Of a stretch of 6,420 nucleotides of DNA, positions 4,610 through 6,420 are shown piece after piece. Each line of letters starts with the position of its first letter. Positions within the stretch are counted from its first letter, which is position 1. This stretch comes from JBCDBY01 sp039182715 (lineage in GTDB: Bacteria; Planctomycetota; PLA2): contig JBCDBY010000272.1 of assembly GCA_039182715.1 (NCBI GenBank), positions 1 through 6,420 on the forward strand, read 5' to 3'. A model generated the notes under the pieces. It had not been told where the DNA came from. It made no database searches and saw only the letters and a program-made list of their open reading frames with translations. The translations under genes were made by a program, and so were the position numbers.

Positions 4610-6214
4610 ATGCGTGCCCCTCTCGCGACCCTCCTGATTGCTTCCCTCGTCTGTGCGGGCGAGCCGACCGCCGGTGCAAAGGAGGCCTACCCCGCCATCG
4701 TCGGCGAGTGGGGCGGGCCGCACGCGCGCGCGTTCTACCCCGTGCGCGTGTCGACCTTCGAGCGCGTCGCGTGGAAGTTCACCGAAGGCGCGCACACCGG
4801 CTGCGCCTGTCCCGGCACCGATGGCGTGTTGCGCATCCAGGGCGGGGGCGGGTTCATTCGCGGCGTCGATGCGGCGAGCGGGACCCGTCGCTGGATCGCC
4901 GGCGGCCATGCGCGCTTCTTCAACTACTCCGCATGCGTACTCGGTCCGGACGGCACCGCATACGGCGGCAACCACACGCGCTTCCACGCCGTCGACGCGC
5001 AGGGCAAGACGCGCTGGACCACGGAACTCGGCGCAAGCTGGATCCACCGTCCGCCCGCGCTGGCGCCGGACGGTCGCACCGTCTTCGTCGGCGGCGACGC
5101 GCTCGGCATCGCGGCGCTCGATACGGCGAACGGGCGCGTGCGCTGGCAGCGGCGCGACTTCGGCTCGCCGTGGACGGTCTACGCGTTCGACGATCGCGGT
5201 CATCTCTTCGCGGCGTTCCGCCGTCGACTGGTCTGCTTCCACGCGACGAAAGGGAAAGAGGTCTGGTCGCAGCGCGGCTCCTTCGGCCATCTGATGTTCG
5301 CGGGCGGACGGCTGGTGGCGGCGCGCGGTTCGGATCTCGTCGTGCTCGATCCGTCGACCGGTCGCGAGCTGCGCAAGACGCCGCTCGGCGGAAAGCTGCA
5401 GGGCCTGGCCTACTCCGATCACGGGCGCGTCCTCGCGTCGATGGAGGACGGGCGGCTGCTCTCGATCGATACCGCCGGCCGCGCGCGATTCGCGGTGCGC
5501 GTCGGCAAGCGCCCGCTGGGGGCCCCGGTGGCCACGCAGGGCGGCGAGGCGATCGTCGTCGATGCCGACGGCGTGCTCCACCGCGTCGCACCCGACGGAA
5601 CCGTGGCGCAGTCCTTTCCGCTGCCGGTCAAGCCGTGGCGCTGGCGTCCGACGGTCGGTCCGGACGGGTCGGTCTACGTGAACGGCAAGGACACCGTCGT
5701 CAAGGTGACCGGTCCCGAGCGGCCCCCGGCGCCGCCGCTCGTGGCGCAGTCGATGCTGCTGGTGGCGGACGACTTCGTGGTGGACGTCTGGGTGAACGGC
5801 AAGAAGCTGCCGCGGGAGGCACGCGAGCTGGTCCTGGAGATCCACGGCGCGTCGACGGAGCGGGTCCACGCCGATCTGCGGCCGGGCGACTGGGTCGTCT
5901 TCCAGGTCGCCAACAACCGGCTGCGGTGGGGCGGCGCCTCCTACTTCGGGGCGCGCGGCGTTCGACCGGACGGAAAACTGGCCTTTGTTTCGACCACGAA
6001 GGGGAATTGGAGCTACTGCGACGATCCGGGGCGGGCGATGAAATTCATCGGAAATCGCGATATTGGGGCGGATCAGCTCGCCCGAAAACCCCGCCGGGAG
6101 TGGGATGGCGCGGTCGGGATCTGGAAAGGGCAAATCGGTCGTGGCTTTGAAGGCGAAGCTATTTGGGGCAAGGCGCCGGTGACCTGGTTGAAATTCATCG
6201 TGCCCCGGCCGTAA
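4610..6214 (+). CDS. Secreted PQQ-like beta-propeller protein with C-terminal domain
   Basis: This 534-residue protein starts with a signal peptide (1-23, hydrophobic LATLLIASLV, probable cut after TAGA). Cys15 is preceded by Val, so it is not a good lipobox. Residues 45-370 form a PQQ/WD-like propeller: repeated strands ending in the D-x-x-x-G-x-x-x-W type occur at 87-95 (DAASGTRRW), 129-136, 171-179 (DTANGRVRW), 211-219 (ATKGKEVW), 247-254 and 287-293, which fits seven or eight blades. Residues 375-534 are a separate domain. Its start (LLVADDFVVDVWVNGKKL, 383-400, then LRPGDWVVFQVANN, 423-436) resembles the beta-sandwich, galactose-binding-like domains of secreted planctomycete and verrucomicrobial proteins. 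I see no PQQ-dehydrogenase active-site motif, so it is probably a binding or structural protein in the periplasm or outside. The ATG at 4610 puts the signal peptide at the N-terminus. The stop is followed within 50 bp by another exported protein gene. Confidence 0.8.
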   Translation: MRAPLATLLIASLVCAGEPTAGAKEAYPAIVGEWGGPHARAFYPVRVSTFERVAWKFTEGAHTGCACPGTDGVLRIQGGGGFIRGVDAASGTRRWIAGGHARFFNYSACVLGPDGTAYGGNHTRFHAVDAQGKTRWTTELGASWIHRPPALAPDGRTVFVGGDALGIAALDTANGRVRWQRRDFGSPWTVYAFDDRGHLFAAFRRRLVCFHATKGKEVWSQRGSFGHLMFAGGRLVAARGSDLVVLDPSTGRELRKTPLGGKLQGLAYSDHGRVLASMEDGRLLSIDTAGRARFAVRVGKRPLGAPVATQGGEAIVVDADGVLHRVAPDGTVAQSFPLPVKPWRWRPTVGPDGSVYVNGKDTVVKVTGPERPPAPPLVAQSMLLVADDFVVDVWVNGKKLPREARELVLEIHGASTERVHADLRPGDWVVFQVANNRLRWGGASYFGARGVRPDGKLAFVSTTKGNWSYCDDPGRAMKFIGNRDIGADQLARKPRREWDGAVGIWKGQIGRGFEGEAIWGKAPVTWLKFIVPRP

Positions 6215-6246
6215 CGAAACAACGGGGGCCAGCATCGGTTCCACAT

Positions 6247-6256
6247 AAAGGAGGTC
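6247..6256 (+). promoter_or_regulatory. Strong Shine-Dalgarno sequence
   Basis: AAAGGAGGTC has an 8-base match to the consensus AAGGAGGT (6248-6255), nine bases before the ATG at 6265. It is the strongest ribosome site in the window and fixes that start. The other genes here have weak sites, so this product may be made in larger amounts. Confidence 0.85.
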
Positions 6257-6264
6257 CGGTAAGT

Positions 6265-6420
6265 ATGCGTTTGATGATCGCGCTCGCCCTGGTGGCGGCG
6301 TTTACCTGGGTGGCGACGGCCGGAGATGCGCCGAAGCCCGAGATGGACAAGTCGAAGAAGACCGCGTCCGAGAAGAAGCCCGAGAAGAAGGAAGCTCCCA
6401 AGTACAAGAAGGCGCCCGCC
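6265..6420 (+). CDS. Exported Lys/Pro/Glu-rich protein, 5' part only
   Basis: The frame starts at an ATG behind a strong ribosome site and stays open to the window end (52 codons seen). Residues 1-19 are a signal peptide (MRLMIALALVAAFTWVATA) with an ATA-type cut before GDAPKP. The next 33 residues hold 13 lysines along with Pro, Glu and Ala, and almost no hydrophobic side chains, so this part should be disordered and positively charged. Such a tail may bind nucleic acid, anionic polymers or the wall, or be a spacer to a domain beyond the window; which one cannot be told. The gene lies 50 bp after the propeller gene on the same strand with no clear terminator between, so the two are probably co-transcribed and both act outside the cytoplasm. 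I do not recognise a family. Confidence 0.8.
   Translation, partial: MRLMIALALVAAFTWVATAGDAPKPEMDKSKKTASEKKPEKKEAPKYKKAPA

Noticed and set aside
4615..4654. Lipoprotein signal at Cys15 of the propeller protein
   Set aside because: The residue before Cys is Val, which does not fit the lipobox; the Ala-rich site after residue 23 is a better cut site.
6203..6227. CCCCG/CGGGG pair around the propeller stop as a terminator
   Set aside because: Only five pairs across a 15-base loop, and no T-run follows; the strong ribosome site just downstream argues for read-through.
4220..6244. Minus-strand open frame of 674 codons opposite the propeller gene
   Set aside because: It covers parts of both the lpxA-like and propeller genes in the wrong frames, has no domain and is very rich in Arg and Ala.

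Overview
The window is GC-rich (most codons end in G or C) and comes from a Gram-negative bacterium: it carries an LpxA-type lipid A acyltransferase and genes with export signals. The fusion of an MglA-like G domain to sensor-kinase parts, a BtpA-family protein and a secreted propeller protein would fit an environmental deltaproteobacterial, Myxococcota or similar lineage. The sequence alone does not fix the phylum. No phage, insertion sequence, CRISPR array, rRNA or tRNA was found.

Layout. Positions 2-193 hold the C-terminal end of a probable SpoIIE/PP2C-type phosphatase. A 512-base gap without a credible gene follows (194-705). It contains a 20-bp palindrome, a strongly base-paired element that looks like a structured RNA (327-463), and a hairpin cluster built on an imperfectly repeated 18-bp unit, resembling REP-type palindromic repeats (503-646). 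A BtpA-family gene on the minus strand (706-1476) is divergent from a 744-residue signalling gene on the plus strand (1559-3793), separated by an 82-bp shared upstream region. The signalling gene overlaps the tail of a convergent lpxA-like gene (3774-4553, minus) by 20 bp. The lpxA-like gene is in turn divergent from a secreted PQQ-like beta-propeller gene (4610-6214, plus). The last gene, with the best Shine-Dalgarno in the window, encodes an exported Lys/Pro-rich protein cut by the window end (6265-6420).

How the genes relate. This is not one pathway. The propeller gene and the small exported gene are probably co-transcribed. The lpxA-like gene stands away from the usual lpxD-fabZ-lpxB neighbours. 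The most unusual protein joins an MglA/Ras-like G domain, a GAF sensor domain, a long coiled coil and a histidine-kinase-like ATPase. Its phosphoacceptor histidine position holds glutamate, and the two residues known to drive GTP hydrolysis in MglA appear to be serines. It therefore looks like a nucleotide-controlled switch or scaffold rather than a classical kinase. The main non-protein candidate is the unidentified RNA-like element at 327-463.
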